Of a DNA stretch of 34,487 nucleotides, positions 25,171 through 33,100 are shown in pieces. The stretch is taken from assembly GCA_020859995.1 (NCBI GenBank), contig JAJBVE010000056.1, positions 1 through 34,487 on the forward strand, read 5' to 3'. Every line of letters begins with the position of its first letter. Positions within the stretch are counted from its first letter, which is position 1. The notes beneath the pieces were generated by a model, which did no database searches, was not told the origin of the DNA, and saw only the letters and a list, made by a program, of their open reading frames with translations. The position numbers and the translations under genes were made by a program. The DNA is from Clostridiales bacterium. Lineage in GTDB: Bacteria; Bacillota; Clostridia; Lachnospirales; Lachnospiraceae.

Positions 25171-26529
25171 TCACTCCGGAAATCCGCTGGTACGGTACAT
25201 GGTCCCATCTTCCGTAATAAACATAGCTTCCACCTGGTCCAGTGATTCAATCAGATCCGTTCCATCCTCAAGCCCCAGGACAAAACAGGAGGTGCTCAGC
25301 GCGTCACACTGCGTCGAGGAATCCGCCAGAATCGTGACACTGGTAAGCCCATTATCCGTTGGATAACCGGTTTTGGGGTCGAGAATATGATGATAGATTA
25401 CCCCATTTACTTCAAAGTATCGCTCATAGGTGCCGGAGGTGACAACAGATTCGCCCGTGCATGCTATAACAGCGATGATGTCGGAGGAACTTCCAAAGGG
25501 CTTTTGAATTCCGATTTTCCAGGCACTGCCATCCGGCTTTGTGCCAACGGTCTGCACGTTGCCGCCCAGATTGATGAGCGCGCTTTCTATATTGCAGGAC
25601 AGCAGGTATTCCTCCAGCTGATCCGCAATGTAGCCCTTGGCGATTCCGCCCAGGTCAATTTCTGCTTCAGGATCAGAAAGTGTGACGGTGGTGCCATCCA
25701 CAGCAACATTCTGGTAGTCGATATGTGAGAGCGCTTCCTCAATTTCCTCCGTAGAAGGAATCAGAGAAGAACCTTCGGACGATTCGGAATCTGAAGCTTC
25801 TTCCTGACCCTCTGACTGAACGGAGTCTCCGGCATCATCCAAATTCTCAGAGCCCTCAGCATCAGAGCCCTCAGCATCAGAACCCTCAGTATCAGAATCC
25901 TCGGTATCGGCTGCTGTCTCTGCTGTTTCTGCCGCGGTAAGCAGAGCTTTATTTTCCACATCCCAAAGCTCCACAAGAGGCGTAATGGTAATGTCAAAGG
26001 CTCCGTTGGACAGTTCTGAATACTGCAGTGCAGTCTCGATCAAAGCAGCGGTTTCTTCATTGACCTCAGTGGGCTCGCCTTCGCTGTGGTTGATCATCCA
26101 GACATCGCTTCCTTCGATTGTGCGGCTGAGCATCTGCTCATATTCCTCCAGCAGATCAAAGCAGCCGTCCATAGCGGTGCCGTCTTCATCTCCGTAAAGC
26201 GTGATCGTGATAATCGTATCCAGAAAAAAACCGGTCTCAGAAACGGATTCCTCTTTGCCGTATACCGATACACCCGGGAACAGCAGGGATAATAGAAGCA
26301 GTAATGAAAGCAGATCCGTGCCCGATCCAGCGCCGGTACGGATACGGCGGGGCTGACCATTGATGCTGCCGGCGGCTTTTATGATGCACAGGGGCGCGAG
26401 AGGAATTTTGGCAGCTTTGCTGCCTGCGCTTCGCACCGCTGATAGGGAGGAGAGGACTCTCCCTATCCGTTTTTTTGCAAAGAGGATAGAGGGGTATTTG
26501 TGGTTCATACCGGATAAATCGTGTTTCAT
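25171..26529 (-). CDS. ApbE-type FAD:protein FMN transferase with acidic insertion and unusual N-terminus
   Basis: 452-aa exported ApbE family protein, which attaches FMN covalently to Thr/Ser of target flavoproteins outside the membrane. Hallmarks are GFFLDTIITITLYG, SNGAFDITITPLVELWDV, the EIDLGGIAKGYIAD segment, ALINLGGNVQTVG and YHHILDPKTGYPTDNGL. A hydrophobic signal (LLSLLLLLSLLFPGVSVYG) lies at about residues 73-91 without a lipobox cysteine. It is preceded by an odd ~60-residue extension that includes the dispersed repeat. No Met occurs between residue 8 and the signal, and AAAGGA fits the ATG at 26529, so this start is kept. An acidic Ser/Asp/Glu/Gly insert (about 200-260) splits the domain after VENKALL. 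No flavoprotein target such as RnfG or NqrC lies nearby. Confidence 0.88.
   Translation of the reverse strand: MKHDLSGMNHKYPSILFAKKRIGRVLSSLSAVRSAGSKAAKIPLAPLCIIKAAGSINGQPRRIRTGAGSGTDLLSLLLLLSLLFPGVSVYGKEESVSETGFFLDTIITITLYGDEDGTAMDGCFDLLEEYEQMLSRTIEGSDVWMINHSEGEPTEVNEETAALIETALQYSELSNGAFDITITPLVELWDVENKALLTAAETAETAADTEDSDTEGSDAEGSDAEGSENLDDAGDSVQSEGQEEASDSESSEGSSLIPSTEEIEEALSHIDYQNVAVDGTTVTLSDPEAEIDLGGIAKGYIADQLEEYLLSCNIESALINLGGNVQTVGTKPDGSAWKIGIQKPFGSSSDIIAVIACTGESVVTSGTYERYFEVNGVIYHHILDPKTGYPTDNGLTSVTILADSSTQCDALSTSCFVLGLEDGTDLIESLDQVEAMFITEDGTMYRTSGFPE
25849..25908. repeat. 15-bp tandem repeat in the acidic insert of apbE
   Basis: Four consecutive 15-base units (consensus AGAGCCCTCAGCATC on the plus strand) at 25849, 25864, 25879 and 25894. 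The first two are identical and the others have 2-4 substitutions. On the coding strand they give DSDTEGSDAEGSDAEG-like acidic repeats. This explains the length of the insert and suggests slippage-driven expansion. Confidence 0.85.
26379..26428. repeat. Dispersed ~47-bp repeat, copy 2 (inside the 5' part of apbE)
   Basis: Begins TTATGATGCACAGGGGCGCG and ends TTTGCTGCCTGCG; nearly identical to 23589-23635. It has a perfect inner hairpin GGCAGC-TTT-GCTGCC. Read on the minus strand it encodes about residues 34-51 of the apbE product (SKAAKIPLAPLCII), ahead of the signal peptide. Confidence 0.75.
26441..26477 (+). terminator. Intrinsic terminator, plus orientation, antisense within apbE
   Basis: GATAGGGAG (26441-26449) and CTCCCTATC (26459-26467) form a perfect 9-bp stem with a 9-base loop, followed by CG and a run of eight T (26470-26477). 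It points rightward, although the enclosing gene runs leftward and no plus-strand gene lies just before it. It directly follows copy 2 of the dispersed repeat, so it may belong to that element. Confidence 0.8.
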
Positions 26530-26786
26530 CAGAAAATCCTTTCTTTTTGCATTTTTGACAAGTGTTAATAAATGTATTTATTCAGGACAGTCATTCGCTC
26601 TTGCTGCGAAGTATGCAGGAAAGCATAATTGCGAAGGGACTGAGCTGTCACAAAAATTTACGGAAAATCGAGGATGCGTGTATCAATACAGCCGATTGGT
26701 GCTGCTTCGAAAGTCAAAGACATTTTATCACAGAATTGATCATCCGCACAGAACTTTTTACGGATACCTGGATCTTTTGTGGTTCT
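26530..26786. other. Divergent intergenic region between apbE and galE, left part
   Basis: No gene is seen in the 412-base gap 26530-26941. On the minus strand AAAGGA serves apbE. AATAAA-TGTA-TTTATT (about 26566-26581) is a short A/T palindrome that could be an operator. On the plus strand TTGACA near 26558 has only a weak -10 17 bases later. The right part holds the tandem repeat and galE promoter listed separately. Confidence 0.3.
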
Positions 26787-26854
26787 CTTGCTTTACGATT
26801 GTTTCACGCGATTTTTTGATCTTGCTATACGTTTGTTTTACGTGATTTTTCGGA
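26787..26854 (+). repeat. Tandem 34-bp imperfect repeat upstream of galE
   Basis: Two adjacent 34-base units, 26787-26820 and 26821-26854, both start CTTGCT(T/A)TACG and share GTTT(C/T)ACG(C/T)GATTTTT; they differ at only a few positions. They end 7 bases before the galE -35 box. Such placement suits a pair of binding sites for a regulator, but none is known to me with this sequence. Confidence 0.7.
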
Positions 26855-26861
26855 TTTTCTG

Positions 26862-26890
26862 TTTACAAAAGGAAGAGAAAAGTGTATCAT
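26862..26890 (+). promoter_or_regulatory. Predicted galE promoter
   Basis: TTTACA (26862-26867) and TATCAT (26885-26890) are separated by exactly 17 bases, and the predicted start is about 45 bases before the galE ATG. Each box is one or two mismatches from the sigma-70/sigma-A consensus. Confidence 0.65.
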
Positions 26891-26941
26891 GTCTAAGAAA
26901 GCCGCTGCAGCTTAAAAGCACGGACGAAATAAGGAGGGCAT

Positions 26942-27958
26942 ATGGCAGTATTAGTTACAGGCGGAGCCGGCTACATCGGCAGCCATACATGTGTAGAGCT
27001 TTTGAACAACGGATATGATGTCGTCGTGATGGACAATCTTTATAATTCGAATGAAAAAGCGATCGAGCGCGTGGAACAGATTACCGGGAAAAAGATTGCT
27101 TTTTACAATGCAGATATGCTGGATAAGGATGCGGTGAACGCGATCTTCGAAAAAGAATCCATTGATTCGGTCATTCACTTCGCAGGCTATAAGGCGGTAG
27201 GAGAGTCGGTCAGAAAACCGTTGGAATATTACCATAATAATATTACCGGTACTCTGACGCTCTGTGATGTGATGAGAAAACATGGCGTTAAGAAAATTAT
27301 ATTCAGTTCTTCGGCGACCGTCTACGGCGATCCGGCTTTTGTGCCGATCACAGAGGACTGCCCGAAGGGACAGATCACAAACCCCTATGGACAGACCAAG
27401 GGGATGCTGGAGCAGATCCTGACCGACCTTCATGTGTCGGATCCGGAGTGGAATGTGGTGCTTCTGCGCTACTTCAACCCGATCGGCGCGCACAAGGCAG
27501 GCATCATCGGCGAGGATCCGAAGGGCATTCCGAATAACCTGGTACCCTACATCGCACAGGTCGCGGTTGGCAAGCTGGAAAAGCTGGGCGTTTTCGGTGA
27601 CGATTATGATACGCCGGATGGCACGGGCGTGCGCGACTACATCCATGTGGTGGATCTGGCAAATGGTCATGTCAAGGCAATGAAGAAATTTGACGATGAG
27701 CCGGCCGTGCGCATTTACAATCTCGGCACCGGGAAAGGCTACAGCGTTCTGCAGGTGCTTCACGCATTTGAAAAAGCCTGCGGCAAAACGCTTCCTTATG
27801 AAATCAAGCCGCGCCGCGCGGGCGACATCGCGACCTGCTACGCAGATCCGACGAAGGCAAAAGAGGAGCTTGGCTGGGAGGCGCAGTATGGCATCGATGA
27901 GATGTGCGCGGATTCCTGGAGATGGCAGTCGATGAATCCAAACGGATACAATGACTAA
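26942..27958 (+). CDS. galE: UDP-glucose 4-epimerase
   Basis: 338-aa cytoplasmic SDR-family enzyme interconverting UDP-glucose and UDP-galactose, for galactose use and for sugar donors of surface polysaccharides. The NAD-binding motif TGGAGYIGS is at residues 6-14, the catalytic SSSATVYG at 122-129 (Ser124 by family alignment), and the Tyr149/Lys153 pair is in NPYGQTKG. Length is typical. An AAGGAGGG site precedes the ATG by 4-5 bases. It has its own promoter; no galK/galT lies nearby. A long open frame on the opposite strand of this gene is a coding-bias shadow. Confidence 0.97.
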   Translation: MAVLVTGGAGYIGSHTCVELLNNGYDVVVMDNLYNSNEKAIERVEQITGKKIAFYNADMLDKDAVNAIFEKESIDSVIHFAGYKAVGESVRKPLEYYHNNITGTLTLCDVMRKHGVKKIIFSSSATVYGDPAFVPITEDCPKGQITNPYGQTKGMLEQILTDLHVSDPEWNVVLLRYFNPIGAHKAGIIGEDPKGIPNNLVPYIAQVAVGKLEKLGVFGDDYDTPDGTGVRDYIHVVDLANGHVKAMKKFDDEPAVRIYNLGTGKGYSVLQVLHAFEKACGKTLPYEIKPRRAGDIATCYADPTKAKEELGWEAQYGIDEMCADSWRWQSMNPNGYND

Positions 27959-28126
27959 TAAACAAATTTGCTTATAAGCGGACGATGCCATTCGGAACAT
28001 TTATGGATGAAGACCATTTATATGAGGGCAGAGATTTCCTCATTGTCTCTGACAAAATGATAATTCCGGCATCCGCCGCTTTATGAGAATACATTTTTCA
28101 TATTTTTACCGAAAGGAGTAAGACAA

Positions 28127-28819
28127 ATGATTTATTCACGAGAAGTAGAAGAAATGTGCCCGGTGGCACAGGGAGTCTGTCATGGCGCCGCTCCGATTCC
28201 GGAGGAAGCGAAATGGGTACAGGCGAAAGAGATTAAAGATATCTCCGGCTTCACCCACGGCGTAGGCTGGTGCGCGCCGCAGCAGGGAGCCTGCAAGCTG
28301 AGCCTGAATATCAAAGACGGCATTATCCAGGAGGCTCTGGTAGAGACCATTGGCTGCTCCGGCATGACCCACTCCGCAGCAATGGCTGCTGAGATTCTTC
28401 CCGGTCTTACCGTTCTTGAAGCTCTGAACACAGACCTTGTCTGCGACGCGATCAACACAGCTATGAGAGAGCTGTTCCTGCAGATTGTCTACGGCAGATC
28501 CCAGTCCGCATTCTCTGAGGACGGCCTTGCAATCGGCGCCGGACTGGAAGATCTTGGCAAGGGACTTCGCTCCCAGGTTGGTACCATGTACGGCACTCTG
28601 AAAAAAGGACCTCGCTATCTGGAGATGGCAGAGGGCTATGTGACCGGTATCGCTCTTGACGCGGACGACCAGATCATCGGATATCAGTTTGTCAGCCTTG
28701 GCAAGATGACCGATTTCATCAAAAAGGGCGACGATCCGAACACCGCGTGGGAGAAGGCAAAAGGCCAGTATGGCCGCGTTGCTGATGCTGTTAAAATTAT
28801 CGATCCGAGAAAAGAATGA
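28127..28819 (+). CDS. NifU-like iron-sulfur cluster assembly scaffold protein
   Basis: 230-aa cytoplasmic protein resembling the IscU/NifU N-terminal fold. Cysteines suited to holding a cluster are Cys49 and Cys56 (GVGWCAPQQGACKLSL), Cys77 (ETIGCSGMTHSAAMAAEI) and Cys106 (DLVCDAIN); extra Cys11 and Cys18 lie at the N-terminus (EMCPVAQGVCHG). It is longer than classical IscU, with a ~90-residue C-terminal extension after the scaffold part that contains LEDLGKGLRSQVGTMYGTLKKGPRY. A GAAAGGAG site precedes the ATG. The GGGtGRT gene starts 19 bases downstream, a conserved pairing. No cysteine desulfurase is adjacent. Cluster delivery to the partner is inference. Confidence 0.8.
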   Translation: MIYSREVEEMCPVAQGVCHGAAPIPEEAKWVQAKEIKDISGFTHGVGWCAPQQGACKLSLNIKDGIIQEALVETIGCSGMTHSAAMAAEILPGLTVLEALNTDLVCDAINTAMRELFLQIVYGRSQSAFSEDGLAIGAGLEDLGKGLRSQVGTMYGTLKKGPRYLEMAEGYVTGIALDADDQIIGYQFVSLGKMTDFIKKGDDPNTAWEKAKGQYGRVADAVKIIDPRKE

Positions 28820-28838
28820 GTGCTGGAGGTGAATAAAA

Positions 28839-29849
28839 ATGGCTTTATTTGAATCATATGAAAGAAGAATTGACCAGATCAATGCTGTATTAAACAGCTA
28901 TGGCATCGCTTCGATCGAAGAAGCGGAGAAGATCACAAAGGACGCCGGCCTGGATGTCTACAATCAGATCAAGGGCATTCAGCCGATCTGTTTTGAGAAC
29001 GCATGCTGGGCTTATACCGTTGGCGCAGCAATCGCAATCAAAAAGAACTGCCGCAAGGCTGCTGACGCTGCTGCAGCGATTGGCGAGGGACTGCAGTCCT
29101 TCTGCATCCCGGGCTCTGTGGCAGATACCCGTAAGGTTGGCTTAGGCCATGGCAACCTGGGCAAGATGCTCCTGGAAGAGGACACCGAGTGCTTCGCATT
29201 CCTTGCAGGCCATGAGTCCTTCGCGGCAGCTGAGGGCGCAATCGGTATCGCAGAGAAAGCAAACAAGGTTCGTCAGAAACCGCTCCGCGTGATCCTGAAC
29301 GGTCTTGGCAAAGACGCTGCACAGATCATTTCCAGAATCAACGGCTTTACATATGTGGAGACCAAATACGATCCGTATACCAACCAGGTAGAGGAAGTCT
29401 TCCGCAAGTCTTATTCCGACGGCCTTCGCGGAAAAGTAAACTGCTACGGCGCAAACAGCGTTCCGGAAGGTGTAGCGATCATGTGGAAAGAGAACGTAGA
29501 CGTTTCCATCACCGGTAACTCTACCAACCCGACCCGTTTCCAGCATCCGGTAGCTGGTACCTACAAGAAAGAGCGCATCGAGGCTGGCAAGAAGTACTTC
29601 TCCGTAGCATCCGGCGGCGGCACAGGCCGTACTCTGCATCCGGATAACATGGCGGCAGGCCCGGCTTCCTATGGCTTCACCGATACCCTTGGCCGTATGC
29701 ATTCTGACGCACAGTTCGCAGGATCCTCCTCCGTACCGGCGCACGTAGAGATGATGGGTCTCATCGGCGCGGGCAACAACCCGATGGTCGGAATGACCGT
29801 AGCCGTTGCGGTGAGCGTGCAGGAAGCTGCTGACGCAGGAAAGTTTTAA
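28839..29849 (+). CDS. GGGtGRT family protein
   Basis: 336-aa cytoplasmic protein named for its motif, here GGGTGRT at residues 259-265 (SGGGTGRTLHPDN). Its function is not known. Cysteines occur in QPICFENACWAYTVGAA, SFCIPGSV and KVNCYGANSVPEG, compatible with a metal cluster fed by the preceding scaffold. Glycine-rich stretches (GLGHGNLGKMLLEED, GLIGAGNNPMVGMTVAV) suggest a nucleotide or cofactor site. GGAGGT precedes the ATG by 8 bases, and the 19-base gap to the upstream gene implies one mRNA. A strong terminator follows at 29923. Codon use is strongly biased (for example CGC, CTG, GGC), hinting at high expression. Confidence 0.85.
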   Translation: MALFESYERRIDQINAVLNSYGIASIEEAEKITKDAGLDVYNQIKGIQPICFENACWAYTVGAAIAIKKNCRKAADAAAAIGEGLQSFCIPGSVADTRKVGLGHGNLGKMLLEEDTECFAFLAGHESFAAAEGAIGIAEKANKVRQKPLRVILNGLGKDAAQIISRINGFTYVETKYDPYTNQVEEVFRKSYSDGLRGKVNCYGANSVPEGVAIMWKENVDVSITGNSTNPTRFQHPVAGTYKKERIEAGKKYFSVASGGGTGRTLHPDNMAAGPASYGFTDTLGRMHSDAQFAGSSSVPAHVEMMGLIGAGNNPMVGMTVAVAVSVQEAADAGKF

Positions 29850-29922
29850 TGTCATTTTATACTGACCAAATTACAACGCAAGCAATGATTTGCGCCTGTT
29901 TACCTGCATAGAGACATACTTG

Positions 29923-29967
29923 AAAGGTGCATTCTGCCCATTTTCCATGGATGGAATGCACCTTTTT
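29923..29967 (+). terminator. Intrinsic terminator of the NifU-like/GGGtGRT operon
   Basis: AAAGGTGCATTC (29923-29934) and GAATGCACCTTT (29954-29965) form a perfect 12-bp stem; the T-run is five T (29963-29967). It lies 73 bases after the stop. Confidence 0.93.
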
Positions 29968-30015
29968 GTCATATAGGAAAGGAAAACAGTTCCCGGATTT
30001 TCCTATATGACAAAA
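29964..30015. repeat. 52-bp palindromic element with 17-bp arms
   Basis: TTTTGTCATATAGGAAA (29964-29980) and TTTCCTATATGACAAAA (29999-30015) are exact inverted repeats around an 18-base loop. The left end overlaps the T-run of the preceding terminator. It is strong in both directions and could act as a bidirectional terminator or be the footprint of a small palindromic repeat family. Confidence 0.85.
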
Positions 30016-30073
30016 CCATTGGTGTTTGAGCGGCAAGCCATTGGCAGGCGGGCACACCCCGCCCGAATATTCG
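30015..30073. other. Cluster of short palindromes in the leader of the CAP-protein gene
   Basis: ACCATTGGT (30015-30023) and GCCATTGGC (30037-30045) share the core CCATTGG. GGCGGG-CACAC-CCCGCC (30047-30063) is a perfect 6-bp hairpin, and CGAATATTCG (30064-30073) is a 10-bp palindrome. Together with the element before them they make a ~110-base stretch of dense dyad symmetry between the operon terminator and the surface-protein gene. Function unknown. Confidence 0.5.
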
Positions 30074-30137
30074 GAATTCTATTTTTGGCAGGATGCAATT
30101 TGGTCGTGAATTCATTCAAGGGAGGAATCAAGAGAAT

Positions 30138-33100
30138 ATGAAAAAAAGATTATTATCATTTATATTTGTATTTGCTGCGGTCCTGCTGATCACATGTCCG
30201 TCGAGTACGATCCTGGCAGAAGCGGATACAACGACTATTTCGTATGATGTTACGTATTGCCAGACCGAGGCGAGAAGCATGCTTGCTATGATCAATGCCT
30301 TTCGGATCGGAGACGAGGCCTGGTATTGGAATGAAGATGATTCAGCAAAGGTAACCGATTTGGGGCTTTCTGAGCTGACTTATGATTATGCGCTTGAAGA
30401 AATTGCCATGCAGCGTGCGGCGGAAATTGCAATTTCTTTTTCACATACAAGGCCAAACAGATCTTCCTGGTCTTCTTTGAGCAGCACAATTGTATCTATT
30501 ACCAGTTCAGCTGAAAATATTGCGGCAGGGCAGACATCTGCTGCGGCTGCCTTTGCGTCGTGGCAGGAGACAGAAGAAGCATATTCCGGGCAGGGACACC
30601 GCCGGAATATGCTTGGTAACTATTCGTCTATCGGCATTGCCTGTGTCTATCTCAACGGATATTATTACTGGGTACAGGAATTTGGCACCAGTAATAGTGG
30701 TGCTTCCAGTACAACAGCCAATGACAGTACGACGACGGTCAGTACGAGTGTTGATTCAAATGATGTAAGCAGCGCGACCCTGACTGCAGATCCGACTGCA
30801 TACAGTCTGGAGGTGGGCGGCGCGACGGCTGCGGTTCCAACTGTGAAAGCATCCGTTTCTTTGTCTGGGACATGGCCATCTGGTAATAGTGTTTCAGCGA
30901 CGGTCTCCCCCACCTGGACAGTCGATGACAGCAATCTGCTGACCATATCCGATGGAATGATAACCGCTAAGGCACCTGGGACGGCGACCTTGACAGCTTC
31001 GGCATTGGGAGAGTCCGTTTCTGCTACGGCAACCATTACGGCTCCGATTACCAGCTGTACGGTTTCTCTGGATGCCTCTGACTGTACTTATGATGGCACG
31101 GCAAAGAAACCTACGGTTTCTGTATCTTATGGGGATAGGAGTTTAACTGCGGGAACGGACTATAATCTGTCCTACAGTGATAACGTAAATGCAGGTACGG
31201 CCACAGTGACAATTACCGGAACAGGTTATTATACCGGCAGTGTGGATCAAACATTTACCATCTCTCCGAAAAGCCTGACAGAGAGTATGGTCGAGCTTGA
31301 TACTTCTGCCAGCTACACTTATGATGGTGCTGCAAAAGAAGCTTCGATTACTGTGACAGATGCGGCGATTGTCACGGATACGACGACTTTAACAAATGGA
31401 ACGGATTATACCCTGTCTTACAGCAATAATATAAATGCGGGAACAGCCACTGTGACAATTTCAGGTGTTGGAAATTATACGGGAAGTGTGGAGCAGAGCT
31501 TTACAATTGACCCGGCTGCTATTTCGGACGCGGCGGTAGCAGTTGCTTCTGGGGATTATGTTTACAACGGCACAGCCCAGAAACCGTCGGTCACTGTGAT
31601 GACAGATTCCGCAAGCCTGACGGAGGGAACGGATTATACTGTTACATCTTACGACAATAATGTGAATGCCGGTACTGCGACCGTTACAGTGACCGGTACA
31701 GGAAATTATACCGGTTCCACATCCGGTGAATTTACCATTGAGAGGAAAACGCTTACAGCAGCCATCAGTGGCACCACAACAAAAACCTACGATGGAACAA
31801 CTGCAGTAAATACTGATTTGACATTGACACTGACGGATATAGTCGATGGGGACGATGTTTCCGCCGCAGCGGAAGGCTATGCGTACAACAGCGCGGAGGT
31901 GAAGGAAGCAACGACCATTACGGCGACCGGCATAACGCTCTCCGGAAGTGCTGTTGATAACTATCAGCTCTCTTCAACGACAGCGACCGCTGCTGCCAGC
32001 ATTTCAAAGGCGGACTATGAGGCTGGTGAATATGAGCAAAAGGTCATCGCAAACCAGGCGGTCAGTGATGTCAGCGTGGATTTGTCAGCTGACGTCCTGG
32101 CGGGCGGAGCATGCGGGACTCCTTCGCTGAATACGGATGGCGGGGAACTCGTTGACAGCAGCAGTCTGTCTGTGTCGGAAGGTGTACTGTCCTTTGCTAC
32201 GACTGCTCAGGCAGCACAGACGACAGCGGTGATTTCCGTTCCGGTAAGCAGTTGCGATAATTATAATGATTATACCATACCGGTAACAGTTATCGCTGCG
32301 GAGGTCCGTCTGTCAGCAGATGGTACGATCACAGGTTATACCGGAGTTGCCATTGACAATACAGAAATTACACTTACTATAGGAAACGCAACGCTTGCGG
32401 ATTCTCTGACGGGAAGCTGGATTACCAATCTTCCGGATGGTCTGAGTCAGAGCGTGGCACGTACAAATGATACAACGGTAACCATCACAGTTGGCGGAAC
32501 AGCCGGTGAAGTGATCAGCGGTTCACTGGAATGGACCATTCCGGCCGGGAATCTGACTGATATAGGCGGAAGTATTAAGGTAACCGGCGGCAGCATAGAT
32601 ATTGAAGAGGCTACTTATGAATTGAGCCTGACAGAAAATGCAGGTGAATTTGCAGAGCTGACCTATGGCTATGCTTCCGGCAGTAGTGTTACATATATCT
32701 TTACGAATACCGGTAATCAGAAGGTCACTGGTATATCCGCGGAGACATCGGCGGGCTTTACCGCCAGCCTGAGCGGAACAGAAGCAGCCACAGGTGAGAA
32801 TATCACCGTTACAGTCACCAGTGACACAGGCTTGTCTGCTGGAGAAATAACGGGAAATCTGATGCTTACCTGGAACAATATGGAGGAAATATGGACCGGC
32901 AGTCTGAGTCAGACAGTTAACAAGGCAGAAAATGCCCTGGAGATTTCCGGAGATTTATCAAAGATTTATGATGGGGCATCCGCTTCCGTTACTGTGAGTG
33001 CAGCATATGGTTCTGAGAGCGCAGCTGTTACATGGGAGGATGCGGAAGGTACCGTACTTGCGGCTGCGCCGACTGCGGTTGGAAATTACAAGGTGACAGT

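Noticed and set aside
25849-25908. CRISPR-like array
   Set aside because: The units are 15 bp, contiguous, without spacers and in frame within apbE; no CRISPR arrays were seen anywhere in the window.
26360-27018. Plus-strand frames in the apbE-galE gap (79-161 codons)
   Set aside because: They pass through the repeat, terminator and promoter region and resemble no known protein.
26951-28000. Long open frame of about 349 codons opposite galE
   Set aside because: It mirrors the GalE frame, has no family motif or ribosome site, and is explained by the codon bias of galE.
28136-28882. Open frame of about 248 codons opposite the NifU-like gene
   Set aside because: Shadow of the strongly biased sense gene; the protein has no recognisable features.
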